64,000 bases of DNA from NCBI RefSeq assembly GCF_004167675.1, contig NZ_SEZQ01000005.1. The stretch is one strand, 5' to 3'. A program made the translations under genes and the position numbers. The notes below the pieces were generated by a model. That model was not told the DNA's origin. It did not search any database and saw only the letters and a list, made by a program, of their open reading frames with translations. Positions 8,736 to 17,704 of this stretch are shown here, one piece after another (the first letter of the stretch is position 1; each line of letters starts with the position of its first letter). Source of the stretch: Aliivibrio finisterrensis_A (lineage in GTDB: Bacteria > Pseudomonadota > Gammaproteobacteria > Enterobacterales > Vibrionaceae).

Positions 8736-8754
8736 TATGATCATTCAGAAATAA

Positions 8755-10704
8755 TTAATACTCTAAATTCAGTTCTTTCTCTGATAAGAAACTGCCTTTT
8801 TCGCCTAACAAACTGCGATAGTAGGTTTCAAACATCAAAATATTTTGTACATAACCACGGGTTTCTTTAAATGGAATCGCTTCTATAAAAGCATAAGCGT
8901 CTAATTTTTCATCCGATACCGCTCTCCATCGTTTCACTCGATGAGGCCCTGCGTTATAACCGGCTAATGCAAAAATACGGTTACCATCATAATCATCTAA
9001 CAATCCTTTCAGGTAATTTGAACCTATATGAATGTTTACATCGACATCATTAAGGCTATCTACCCCTTCATATTTGTCATAATCAATCTTCTTCGCCGTA
9101 TACTTTGCCGTTGCTGGCATAATTTGCATTAAACCACGTGCACCAACTGGAGACTGTGCTTCTGCATATAAACCGCTTTCTTGTCTAGAAAGAGACATTA
9201 ACGTAATTTTGTCTAATCCAAGTTCTTTACTGTAATGCCCAAACCACCACTGATGCGCAATAGGGAAACGTAAACTTAAATATCCCCACATTCTGCCTTT
9301 AATGGTCGCGAGTACCGTGAAGTGATGCCAACGATGCTGAGCCGCATAGCTCGCAAGCTCTTTCACTTCCTTTTTAGATGCCCTATTAAGTAAATATTCC
9401 CACTCGCTTTTCGCTGTTGGGATCTCATCAATAGCTATCAGTTCTTTAATACGTGCAAGTTCAACCTTATATTTATCCTTTACTGGTTTAATATTTTTAG
9501 GCGCTACGTCCATCGGATACTGAATTGGCTCTCCTAAAATATTAGCAGCAGCGACACTATAAAAATTACGTTGTCCCAATAGCTTTCTTAATCGATCATC
9601 AGCTTTAGTCTGCTCACCGTTTTCGCTGTCGATGCGAGCTATCCAGAATTGCCAACGTAATGAGGCTTTACTTTCAGGACTTAAGTAACCAATCCATTTA
9701 TCAACGTCATTCCAATCAGCAGCTCGAATAGCAACGCGGATCCTACGTTCAATAAACGAATCTTCAGGATGGTTTTCAAGTTGAACATCTCGCCATTGTG
9801 CTAATTCATCTGAATTTGTCGACATAATACTACTGACAATTCGATGTGTAATCTTCACTTGTTCGTCTTTAGAATATTTCTGTTTTTTTGCAATTTTAGG
9901 TAACATATCAATCGCTTTTTCTGGATTAATACGCCCTTCTCTTTCCATCGCAATCAGCGTTAATTTTTTAGTAAAATCAGACGGTTTATTCTTATTAGAA
10001 AAAGACAGTAATAAATCAGGATCATTAAATAACGTAACGATTTCTTTAGCTTGTGCTTTAGATTTATCTGACTTCAACATTTTTTCTAGGTATGGAAATA
10101 GCGTGTTATTACGAGCCTTATACACAAGAAGCATACGTTCAATGATCAAGTCATCCGTTAACTTTCCCGTATCAGACCACGCTTTAAATAAATCATCACA
10201 CTCATAAGTAACAGAGTTACCCGTAAGCCATAATTGTTCAGCTCCCTTCCAAGCTAGCGCTTTATCACCAATCTCATTTTTAGCTTGATAGTAATAACAC
10301 TTCAAATTAGTACTGCTTGGCTCTTGAGGAAAAAAATCCAAAAATTCAGACCAACGCTCATTCAAACCTAATACTACTAAATACTGATATGACAATGAAT
10401 TTCCAATAGGAAGCGTTTGATTATTATGTATAAACAATCGAATATCATCAGGCGTCTTTGAGCTAAGATCCATTCGCAATTGACGATAATCTAAATATGG
10501 TGCAAGTGGGTAATCTTTTAAACTGGCTCTCACTACCTCATACTGCTCAAACTTTTTATCCTTTAGCAACTCCTTTGCTTCTTGATATTCAATGCGTGAT
10601 TCATCTATCGATAATGCTTCTACGGTGTGTACGCTCAGCCCAATGCACAACGCTGTCATCATCCCTAATTTATGTTGTGTATATTTAATTGATTTTTTAA
10701 GCAC
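8755..10704 (-). CDS. slt: Soluble lytic murein transglycosylase Slt70
   Basis: Periplasmic enzyme that cleaves the MurNAc-GlcNAc bond with formation of 1,6-anhydro-MurNAc. The 649-aa precursor starts with a GTG codon and a signal peptide ending about VEA. A long alpha-helical superhelix (U and L domains) is followed by the C-terminal SLT catalytic domain, containing the catalytic Glu in SRQESGL and the GARGLMQIMPATA motif. Length matches Slt70. It is divergent from ettA and upstream of trpR, as in E. coli. Confidence 0.95.
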   Translation of the reverse strand: MLKKSIKYTQHKLGMMTALCIGLSVHTVEALSIDESRIEYQEAKELLKDKKFEQYEVVRASLKDYPLAPYLDYRQLRMDLSSKTPDDIRLFIHNNQTLPIGNSLSYQYLVVLGLNERWSEFLDFFPQEPSSTNLKCYYYQAKNEIGDKALAWKGAEQLWLTGNSVTYECDDLFKAWSDTGKLTDDLIIERMLLVYKARNNTLFPYLEKMLKSDKSKAQAKEIVTLFNDPDLLLSFSNKNKPSDFTKKLTLIAMEREGRINPEKAIDMLPKIAKKQKYSKDEQVKITHRIVSSIMSTNSDELAQWRDVQLENHPEDSFIERRIRVAIRAADWNDVDKWIGYLSPESKASLRWQFWIARIDSENGEQTKADDRLRKLLGQRNFYSVAAANILGEPIQYPMDVAPKNIKPVKDKYKVELARIKELIAIDEIPTAKSEWEYLLNRASKKEVKELASYAAQHRWHHFTVLATIKGRMWGYLSLRFPIAHQWWFGHYSKELGLDKITLMSLSRQESGLYAEAQSPVGARGLMQIMPATAKYTAKKIDYDKYEGVDSLNDVDVNIHIGSNYLKGLLDDYDGNRIFALAGYNAGPHRVKRWRAVSDEKLDAYAFIEAIPFKETRGYVQNILMFETYYRSLLGEKGSFLSEKELNLEY

Positions 10705-10871
10705 CTAACCTTCCAACCTTTTTTTACAAACGTACCGATATGAGCGTAAATAAGCGTCTCATTTCTTCCTTTCACTACTTATATTACCCTAGTAACTGCT
10801 AGAATGAGTGTTAAACTATGTATCATAAATAGTAAAATGATATTTCCGTTAACCTACTCTAATAAGTGATT

Positions 10872-12539
10872 ATGGCTGAATACGTATATACAATGTCACG
10901 AGTGAGCAAAATTGTTCCTCCTAAAAGACAAATCCTGAAAGACATTTCTCTTAGCTTCTTCCCTGGTGCAAAAATTGGTGTTCTTGGCCTAAATGGTTCA
11001 GGTAAATCAACATTACTTCGCATCATGGCTGGTTTAGATACCGATATTGATGGTGAAGCGCGTCCACAAGCTGGATTGAATGTCGGCTACCTACCACAAG
11101 AGCCTGTACTTGATGAATCAAAAACAGTACGTGAAATCGTAGAAGAAGCGGTTTCTGATGTTGCAGGTGCACTAACTCGTTTAGATGCTGTTTATGCGGC
11201 TTACGCTGAAGAAGGTGCTGATTTTGATGCACTAGCGAAAGAGCAAGGTGAACTTGAAGCACTTATTCAAGCAAAAGATGGTCATAATCTTGAGAATGCA
11301 TTAGAGCGTGCTGCGGATGCATTACGTCTTCCTGAGTGGGATGCAAAAATTGAATTCCTATCTGGTGGTGAGCGTCGTCGTGTTGCTATCTGTCGTCTTC
11401 TTTTAGAAAAACCAGATATGTTGCTTCTTGATGAACCTACCAACCACCTTGATGCTGAATCTGTTGCTTGGCTTGAGCACTTCCTTGTTGATTATTCAGG
11501 AACTGTTGTAGCGATTACCCACGACCGTTATTTCCTTGATAATGCAGCAGGTTGGATCCTTGAGCTTGACCGTGGTGAAGGCATTCCATGGGAAGGTAAC
11601 TATACGTCTTGGCTTGAGCAAAAAGACGACCGTCTAAAACAAGAAGCATCAAAAGAGAACGCTCGTCAAAAAACGATTGAGAAAGAACTTGAATGGGTTC
11701 GTCAAAACCCTAAAGGTCGCCAAGCGAAATCTAAAGCGCGTATGGCTCGTTTTGAAGAACTGCAAAATACAGATCACCAAAAACGTAATGAAACAAACGA
11801 ACTGTTCATTCCGCCAGGTGAGCGTTTAGGTGACAAAGTTCTTGAAGTGAACAACCTAACTAAATCGTTTGGTGATCGTGTTCTGATTGATGATTTATCA
11901 TTCAGTATGCCAAAAGGGGCTATCGTAGGTATTATCGGTGCCAATGGTGCAGGTAAATCAACACTGTTCAAAATGTTAAGTGGTGCTGAAACACCTGACT
12001 CAGGCACAATTGAGTTAGGTGAAACGGTTAAACTCGCATCTGTTGACCAGTTCCGTGATTCTATGGACGACACTAAAACGGTTTTCCAAGAGATCTCTGA
12101 AGGCGCTGATATCATCAAGATCAATAACTTTGAAATCCCTGCGCGTGCATACTGCTCTCGTTTTAACTTCAAAGGCAATGATCAACAAAAAATCATTGGC
12201 GATCTGTCTGGTGGTGAACGCAACCGTGTTCACTTAGCGAAGCTGCTTAAAACAGGCGGCAACGTATTACTACTCGATGAACCTACCAATGACTTGGATG
12301 TTGAAACACTACGTGCACTAGAAGAAGCTCTACTTGAGTTCCCTGGTTGTGCAATGGTTATCTCGCATGACCGTTGGTTCCTAGACCGCATTGCAACTCA
12401 CATTCTAGATTATCGTGATGAAGGTCAAGTGAACTTCTTCGAAGGTAACTATACTGAGTACAGTGATTGGATTAAGAAAACATTAGGCGCGCAAGCGGCT
12501 GAACCTCATCGTATTAAATACAAGCGTATGACTAAATAA
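10872..12539 (+). CDS. ettA: Energy-dependent translational throttle protein EttA (ABC-F)
   Basis: Ribosome-associated ABC-F ATPase that binds the E site and gates the first peptide bond according to the ATP/ADP ratio. Two ABC domains are visible, with Walker A GLNGSGKST and GANGAGKST, signature LSGGE in both, and the charged PtIM linker between them (about 245-300). The ATG of MAEYVYTM gives 555 aa, the same as E. coli EttA; a GTG lies two codons upstream. The cytosolic protein has no membrane domain. A terminator follows. Confidence 0.97.
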   Translation: MAEYVYTMSRVSKIVPPKRQILKDISLSFFPGAKIGVLGLNGSGKSTLLRIMAGLDTDIDGEARPQAGLNVGYLPQEPVLDESKTVREIVEEAVSDVAGALTRLDAVYAAYAEEGADFDALAKEQGELEALIQAKDGHNLENALERAADALRLPEWDAKIEFLSGGERRRVAICRLLLEKPDMLLLDEPTNHLDAESVAWLEHFLVDYSGTVVAITHDRYFLDNAAGWILELDRGEGIPWEGNYTSWLEQKDDRLKQEASKENARQKTIEKELEWVRQNPKGRQAKSKARMARFEELQNTDHQKRNETNELFIPPGERLGDKVLEVNNLTKSFGDRVLIDDLSFSMPKGAIVGIIGANGAGKSTLFKMLSGAETPDSGTIELGETVKLASVDQFRDSMDDTKTVFQEISEGADIIKINNFEIPARAYCSRFNFKGNDQQKIIGDLSGGERNRVHLAKLLKTGGNVLLLDEPTNDLDVETLRALEEALLEFPGCAMVISHDRWFLDRIATHILDYRDEGQVNFFEGNYTEYSDWIKKTLGAQAAEPHRIKYKRMTK

Positions 12540-12568
12540 GTAATAACGATTATTTGATACTTATCATA

Positions 12569-12595
12569 AGGGCCGCATTAAAGCGGCCTTTTTAT
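12569..12595 (+). terminator. Terminator of ettA
   Basis: AAGGGCCGC-ATTAAA-GCGGCCTTTTTATT: a 6-7 bp GC stem with a T tract, 30 bp after the ettA stop. Confidence 0.88.
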
Positions 12596-12657
12596 TAGAC
12601 TTACAGCAAACCAGATATCATACTTAGGGATTAAACTTATAATATAAGGATCATATT

Positions 12658-13020
12658 ATGATTGAACGACGTAAATTCTCACGTGTCGTGTACCAAGCAA
12701 ACATCACTCTTCAACAAGATGATAAACAATGGAAAGGGACTTTAGTTGATTTATCCTTGCATGGATTACTTATCAATTTAGCAAATAGCGAAGAGATAAA
12801 AGAAAAAAACGAGATTAACGTACAATTCACACTAAATGAGAGTGATATTAATATTAGTGCTGAATGCAAACTAATAAATAAAACAGATAACACGCTAAGA
12901 CTCTGTATAAGCCACATAGATATTGATAGTATTAGCCATCTTAAACGTCTAGTAGAACTCAATGTTGGAAATAGTGATTTATTATTACGCCAACTCTCTG
13001 AGTTAACCACCTTAACCTAA
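12658..13020 (+). CDS. Small PilZ-domain c-di-GMP receptor protein
   Basis: A 120-aa single-domain PilZ protein. Both c-di-GMP-binding motifs are intact: RxxxR (Arg5-x3-Arg9 in RRKFSR) and (D/N)xSxxG as DLSLHG near residue 32. An AAGGA ribosome site precedes the ATG. Stand-alone PilZ proteins transmit cyclic-di-GMP levels to motility, surface or envelope targets. The next gene, an M23 peptidase, starts 19 bp downstream, suggesting a shared transcript. By position (ettA-PilZ-M23-tyrA) it resembles the V. cholerae PlzA locus, recalled from memory. The target is unknown. Confidence 0.85.
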   Translation: MIERRKFSRVVYQANITLQQDDKQWKGTLVDLSLHGLLINLANSEEIKEKNEINVQFTLNESDINISAECKLINKTDNTLRLCISHIDIDSISHLKRLVELNVGNSDLLLRQLSELTTLT

Positions 13021-13039
13021 AGTAAATAAGTTTATTCCT

Positions 13040-14053
13040 ATGCCAGATAAAATTCGAATTTCCGTTTCACATAACAAAGGAACGCGTTTTTTCGCTATTT
13101 CCCAAAAACGGAAAAATCTTGTTATTTTATCTTTGCTACTTGGGGTAGGTTCATTCTCTCTGAGTGGTTTTGGTCTTCACTATTTTTACCAAAAACAGCT
13201 AACTTCTGAATTGGCTATCGCTCAACTTCAAGTACAGAACAATGAACTTAATCAGTTAATCATTGAAAACAACAATAATAATCACGAATTAAATCAACAG
13301 CTTGAAGCTAAAGAAAATGAATTTTTAGTGATTAGTCAAAGAGTTGAGGATGTAGAGTCTGTTCTTGGTCTTCAAGAGCAGTCAGAAGACGAAAATTTAT
13401 TAGCCGAAAAAACATTAGAACAACGTTTAGATGTCGCAGCCATTGACTCTGCGGTTCGTGCCACGATGTTCCGTTTAATCCCCAATGACACACCACTTGA
13501 TTTTATTCGTAACTCTTCTAGTTTTGGAAAAAGAACAAATCCAATATCAGGTAAAAGACAACGTCATTTAGGGTTAGATCTAACTTGCAAGCGCGGCACG
13601 GAAATTTATGCCCCTGCCGATGGTGTAGTTGAACTGGCTCGAGCAAGCAAAAAAGGCTACGGTAATTTATTAAAAGTTCAGCATTCTTTTGGCTTTATGA
13701 CCATGTATGCTCATTTACAAAAATTTAAAGTTCGTTCGGGCCAGTTTGTTAAGAAAGGAGAATTGATTGCAACTTGTGGCAATTCAGGTAACTCAACCGG
13801 CCCTCACCTGCATTATGAAGTACGCTTCCTTGGGCGAGTTCTCAATCCACAATCATTTATTGATTGGACACCCGAAAAATTTGAAAGTCTGTTTGAAAAA
13901 GAGCGCAGTGTTAAGTGGACACCGCTGGTCGAAATTATTAACAACGTTGTGAAATTACAACTAAAACTTACTCAAAAACCCACAATTGAGCAAGTTGAAG
14001 CAATTAACACCGTAAAAACAGAGTTACAAACAGTAAAACAGTTAACCCAATAA
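13040..14053 (+). CDS. Membrane-anchored M23 (LytM-type) peptidoglycan endopeptidase
   Basis: A 337-aa protein with a basic cytoplasmic N-terminus, one transmembrane segment (about 28-48), a periplasmic coiled coil rich in Asn, Gln and Glu (about 55-125) and a C-terminal M23 domain. Zinc ligands are present: His176/Asp180 (HxxxD) and HLH (256-258), with a further His225 in YAHL. The active form probably cleaves peptide cross-links in the cell wall. It differs from EnvC and NlpD in having a true TM anchor, resembling MepM/ShyA-like or DipM-like envelope enzymes. It follows the PilZ gene closely and ends at a bidirectional terminator shared with tyrA. Confidence 0.87.
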   Translation: MPDKIRISVSHNKGTRFFAISQKRKNLVILSLLLGVGSFSLSGFGLHYFYQKQLTSELAIAQLQVQNNELNQLIIENNNNNHELNQQLEAKENEFLVISQRVEDVESVLGLQEQSEDENLLAEKTLEQRLDVAAIDSAVRATMFRLIPNDTPLDFIRNSSSFGKRTNPISGKRQRHLGLDLTCKRGTEIYAPADGVVELARASKKGYGNLLKVQHSFGFMTMYAHLQKFKVRSGQFVKKGELIATCGNSGNSTGPHLHYEVRFLGRVLNPQSFIDWTPEKFESLFEKERSVKWTPLVEIINNVVKLQLKLTQKPTIEQVEAINTVKTELQTVKQLTQ

Positions 14054-14071
14054 AAGATTAATAGCATCAAA

Positions 14072-14104
14072 CAAAAAAGGTGAGCAAGTGCTCACCTTTT
14101 TTAT
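14072..14104. terminator. Bidirectional terminator between the M23 gene and tyrA
   Basis: AAAAGGTGAGCA-AG-TGCTCACCTTTT is a perfect 12-bp stem with A and T tracts on both sides, placed between two convergent genes. Confidence 0.9.
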
Positions 14105-14110
14105 TGTTAA

Positions 14111-15244
14111 TTAACTTCGCTCTCTATGAATAGAGTCATTCGCCTGTCTTAGTAAACTTTTACTTTCAATTAAAAACTGCTCAGCATAATCACCAAACCA
14201 ATGCTCAACTTCTTTAAAATTATCAATAAAACCTTCACGATTATGATTTTCTAGTAATGAGATTGCATCACCAAAACGCTGATGGAATCGTTTTATCATA
14301 TCAATATTGTCTTCTGAGGAAAGGATAATATCCGCGTATAAATTAGGATCTTGAGCAAACAAGCGGCCTACCATTAATAACTCTAAACGATAAATTGGTG
14401 AACTTAGGTTAAGTAGCTGTTCAATGTCTGGATTTTCTTTAGCAAGATGCTGCCCATAAGCAAAAGAAGTAAAGTGACGTAAAGCTTGAATTAATGTCAT
14501 GCCATGATCATGCTCTGAGGCTGATATATCACGAACAATCGCTCCCCAAATTTCAAACTGTTGTTTAAGCCAGCGGTAATCTTCTTTATTACGCCCATCG
14601 CACATTACAATAACTTGTTTGGCTAGACTAGGTACATCAGGTCCAAACATTGGATGTAAACCAACAACAGGGCCTTTATGAATCTCCATCATTGCTTGCA
14701 GCGGTTTTTTCTTTATGGACGTTAAATCACATAGAATACAATCTTCAGGTAACCCTGAGAGTTTATTAATTACATCAACGGTTAAATTAATAGGAACAGT
14801 AACAACGACCATTCCAGCATCCTTTAAAATTAGCTCGGAGTTATCCCAATCTTTACTACCAAGAATACGAACCTCGTAACCAGATAAAGTAAACATTTTG
14901 GCAAATAAACCACCAAGTTGACCATGACCGCCAACGATAACAATAGGCCTTAATTCTGGCTTTAAGCATTTGAACCCTGAGTCATTTTCACTGCTGTAAG
15001 ATTCACGCATTGTGCGACGTAAGATATCTTCAATTAAGGATGGCGGAACCCCTTTATTTTCAGCTTCTTGTCGTCTTGAAGCTAACATAGCAGCTTCTCG
15101 ACTTGGATCGTAAATAGGCAATCCATGGGCACTTTTTACTTCACCGACCTGTTCAACCAAGTGCAGTCGCTGAGATAAAAGATCCAACATTTGTTTATCT
15201 ACCGCATCAATTTGATCGCGTAAATGACTCAGTTCTACCGCCAT
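14111..15244 (-). CDS. tyrA: Bifunctional chorismate mutase / prephenate dehydrogenase TyrA
   Basis: Turns chorismate into prephenate and then 4-hydroxyphenylpyruvate for tyrosine synthesis, using NAD+. The 377-aa protein has an N-terminal AroQ chorismate mutase (about 1-90) and a dehydrogenase domain starting with the nucleotide-binding motif VGGHGQLGG near residue 103. It sits 6 bp after aroF, forming the same aroF-tyrA operon as in E. coli, under TyrR-type operators upstream of aroF. Confidence 0.97.
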   Translation of the reverse strand: MAVELSHLRDQIDAVDKQMLDLLSQRLHLVEQVGEVKSAHGLPIYDPSREAAMLASRRQEAENKGVPPSLIEDILRRTMRESYSSENDSGFKCLKPELRPIVIVGGHGQLGGLFAKMFTLSGYEVRILGSKDWDNSELILKDAGMVVVTVPINLTVDVINKLSGLPEDCILCDLTSIKKKPLQAMMEIHKGPVVGLHPMFGPDVPSLAKQVIVMCDGRNKEDYRWLKQQFEIWGAIVRDISASEHDHGMTLIQALRHFTSFAYGQHLAKENPDIEQLLNLSSPIYRLELLMVGRLFAQDPNLYADIILSSEDNIDMIKRFHQRFGDAISLLENHNREGFIDNFKEVEHWFGDYAEQFLIESKSLLRQANDSIHRERS

Positions 15245-15250
15245 CGCATT

Positions 15251-16324
15251 CTATCCTTTTAAACGCTCTTCCAATATTGGAGTTAAATCTTTGTGAGTAT
15301 GGCGTAATAGTGCCTCAGTTGACTCCCAATTGATACAAGCATCCGTGATAGACACCCCATATTTCATCTCTGATAATGGAATATCAGAAGGTTGATTTCC
15401 TTCGTTTAAGTGACTTTCAATCATTAAACCAATGATTGATTTATTGCCTTCTCGAATTTGATGGATCACATCTTCAGCAACCAATGGCTGACGACGATAA
15501 TCCTTACGTGAATTTGCATGGCTGCAGTCAATCATTAGTGCCGTATCAAGATTTGACTTAGCTAACTCTTCTTCACACTCTGTCACCGATACCGAGTCAT
15601 AATTCGTTTGTTTACCACCGCGAAGAATCACATGGCCATTAGGATTACCTTGGGTTGTTAATAATGCAACTTGACCTTCACTATTAATCCCCATAAAACG
15701 ATGGCTAGAAGCCGCTGCCTGCATAGCATTAATTGATGTTGATAAACTACCATCCGTGCCATTTTTGAAACCAACAGGAACAGACAAACCACTTGCCATC
15801 TCACGGTGTGTCTGAGATTCAGTAGTACGAGCACCAATCGCAGCCCAACTAAATGTATCACCAATATATTGTGGACTAATTGGGTCAAGCGCCTCTGTTG
15901 CTAATGGAATTTCCATTTCAGCCAAATCAACCAGAAGCTGTCTTGCTGAATGTAAGCCATAATCAATATCAAAAGAACCATCTAAATGAGGATCATTAAT
16001 CAAGCCTTTCCAACCAACGGTTGTTCGTGGTTTTTCAAAGTAAACTCGCATAACAATATAAAGCTGATCTTTAAGATCTTCCGCGATCACCTTTAAACGT
16101 TTTGCATATTCTTTCGCGGCATCGATATCATGAATAGAGCAAGGACCACATACGATTAATAAACGGTGATCTTTTTTATGAATAATATTAGAAATGGTCT
16201 GACGAGACTGTTGAATAAATTGGCGAGCATTATCGCTTAATGGAATTTTATTTTTTAGTTCTTGTGGTGTGATAAGTACTTGCTCATCACTAATATTAAT
16301 ATTACTTAATTCACTTTTTTTCAT
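15251..16324 (-). CDS. aroF: 3-deoxy-7-phosphoheptulonate synthase, tyrosine-sensitive type (AroF)
   Basis: Condenses phosphoenolpyruvate and erythrose-4-phosphate, the first step of the shikimate pathway. The 357-aa type I DAHP synthase carries the family motifs CGPCSIHD, GARTTESQTHR and IDCSHANS. I assign AroF rather than AroG or AroH because of sequence similarity, the operon with tyrA and two TyrR boxes upstream. Feedback by tyrosine is expected from the family. Confidence 0.95.
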   Translation of the reverse strand: MKKSELSNINISDEQVLITPQELKNKIPLSDNARQFIQQSRQTISNIIHKKDHRLLIVCGPCSIHDIDAAKEYAKRLKVIAEDLKDQLYIVMRVYFEKPRTTVGWKGLINDPHLDGSFDIDYGLHSARQLLVDLAEMEIPLATEALDPISPQYIGDTFSWAAIGARTTESQTHREMASGLSVPVGFKNGTDGSLSTSINAMQAAASSHRFMGINSEGQVALLTTQGNPNGHVILRGGKQTNYDSVSVTECEEELAKSNLDTALMIDCSHANSRKDYRRQPLVAEDVIHQIREGNKSIIGLMIESHLNEGNQPSDIPLSEMKYGVSITDACINWESTEALLRHTHKDLTPILEERLKG

Positions 16325-16334
16325 ACCCTACACC

Positions 16335-16352
16335 TGTAAACTTTTATTTCCA
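16335..16352 (-). promoter_or_regulatory. TyrR box, weaker, proximal to aroF
   Basis: TGTAAA-CTTTTA-TTTCCA deviates by one base from the TyrR palindrome TGTAAAN6TTTACA. It lies 10-28 bp upstream of the aroF ATG. Weak boxes of this kind bind TyrR cooperatively with a strong box when tyrosine is present. Confidence 0.65.
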
Positions 16353-16442
16353 TTAATAGTCTTTTTAGACAAGTAGGAATAATTTAACATTTATAGAATA
16401 AAAATCAATCACCGTAATAAAATAAATACAAAAAGATAAATC

Positions 16443-16460
16443 TGTAAATTATTTTTTACA
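16443..16460 (-). promoter_or_regulatory. Strong TyrR box of the aroF-tyrA operon
   Basis: TGTAAA-TTATTT-TTTACA is an exact match to the TyrR operator TGTAAAN6TTTACA. It lies about 120-136 bp upstream of aroF and 91 bp (about nine helical turns) from the weak box. The whole 16325-16475 interval is the aroF control region; no gene lies there. Confidence 0.85.
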
Positions 16461-16475
16461 CTCAAATCTAAGTAT

Positions 16476-16506
16476 AAAAAAAGGTGCGCTGATAACAGCG
16501 CACCTT
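16476..16506 (-). terminator. Terminator of the rpsP-rimM-trmD-rplS operon
   Basis: On the minus strand GGTGCGCTGTTATCAGCGCACC forms a 9-bp stem followed by seven or more T. It lies 30 bp after the rplS stop. Confidence 0.9.
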
Positions 16507-16537
16507 CATAGCACATTTGAGAACGTTCTCGTGTGCG

Positions 16538-16891
16538 TTACTTTTTAGCCAGCTTCTCTTTGATACGAGCTGATTTACCAGAACGCTCACGTAGGTAGTA
16601 CAACTTGGCACGACGTACTGCACCGCGACGTTTAACTTCGATGCTGTTTACAACTGGAGAGTGTGTTTGGAACGTACGCTCAACACCTTCACCGTTAGAA
16701 ATCTTACGTACAGTGAACGCAGAGTGTAGACCACGGTTACGAATAGCGATTACAACGCCTTCGAATGCCTGTAGACGCTCACGGTCACCTTCTTTAACTT
16801 TAACCTGAACTACTACAGTGTCACCTGGAGAGAATTTAGGTAGGTCTTGTTTTAGTTGCTCATCTTCAAGAGCTTTAATGATGTTGCTCAT
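16538..16891 (-). CDS. rplS: 50S ribosomal protein L19
   Basis: Ribosomal protein at the 30S/50S interface. The 117-aa product matches L19 throughout (for example FSPGDTVVVQVKVKEGDRER and the basic C-terminus ending KLAKK). It is the last gene of the conserved rpsP-rimM-trmD-rplS operon, 41 bp after trmD. Confidence 0.98.
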   Translation of the reverse strand: MSNIIKALEDEQLKQDLPKFSPGDTVVVQVKVKEGDRERLQAFEGVVIAIRNRGLHSAFTVRKISNGEGVERTFQTHSPVVNSIEVKRRGAVRRAKLYYLRERSGKSARIKEKLAKK

Positions 16892-16932
16892 TTTTGTATA
16901 TCCTAGAATAAACTGATACTAAATTTACTTAA

Positions 16933-17682
16933 TTACTTACTGTTCTGACGTTCTTCACGAACAAACTCAGCCAGTAATAATTCCTGTTCGTCAGTCAGAG
17001 CTAGATTTCCCAGGAGCTCTGGTCTTCTTAGCCAAGTACGGCCTAACGATTGTTTCATTCGCCAACGAGCGATATCTTTATGGTTTCCAGATTTAAGTAC
17101 ACTAGGTACTTCCTTACCATCCAAAACCTCAGGTCTTGTATAGTGCGGACAATCTAACAAACCGTCTGCAAAAGAATCTTCTTCAGCGGACGCGAAATCA
17201 CCTAATACACCCGGAACAAACCGAGATACAGAATCAATCAACGTCATAGCAGGGAGTTCCCCACCTGTAAGCACAAAATCCCCAATTGACCATTCTTCGT
17301 CAACTTCAGATTGTATTATGCGCTCATCTACTCCTTCGTATCGGCCACAAATCAGAATTAAATTCTCATTTGTTGCCAACTCCTCAACGCCTGCTTGATT
17401 CAGCGTTCTGCCTTGAGGTGAAAGGTAAATCACTTTCGTTTTGCCTGGTGCTGCTTGTCTGGCTGCGGTAATGGCATCGCGCAAAGGCTGTACCATCATT
17501 AACATACCAGGGCCACCACCATAAGGTCGGTCATCAACAGTGCGATGTTTATCATGAGTGAAATCTCTAGGATTCCATGTCTCAATAGATAAAAGACCTT
17601 TTTTAATTGCTTGGCTAGTTACCCCAAAATCGGTAACCGAACGGAACATTTCAGGAAATAGGCTAATAACCCCAACCCACAT
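16933..17682 (-). CDS. trmD: tRNA (guanine-N1-)-methyltransferase TrmD
   Basis: Methylates G37 of tRNAs reading CNN codons, preventing +1 frameshifts; SPOUT/trefoil-knot enzyme using SAM. The 249-aa protein shows MWVGVISLFPEMF at the N-terminus, the knot motifs YLSPQGRTLNQ and ICGRYEGVDER, and the SIGDFVLTGGELPA motif. It follows rimM by 22 bp in the ribosomal operon. Confidence 0.98.
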   Translation of the reverse strand: MWVGVISLFPEMFRSVTDFGVTSQAIKKGLLSIETWNPRDFTHDKHRTVDDRPYGGGPGMLMMVQPLRDAITAARQAAPGKTKVIYLSPQGRTLNQAGVEELATNENLILICGRYEGVDERIIQSEVDEEWSIGDFVLTGGELPAMTLIDSVSRFVPGVLGDFASAEEDSFADGLLDCPHYTRPEVLDGKEVPSVLKSGNHKDIARWRMKQSLGRTWLRRPELLGNLALTDEQELLLAEFVREERQNSK

Positions 17683-17704
17683 GTGCCCTCGCTTTACCTA
17701 GGGA

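Noticed and set aside
8687..8754. TrpR operator in front of trpR
   Set aside because: No CTAGT/ACTAG palindrome was found in the interval; only the slt terminator hairpin is visible.
11774..12178. 134-codon minus-strand ORF in ettA
   Set aside because: Shadow frame of a strongly conserved ABC-F gene; no start signals.
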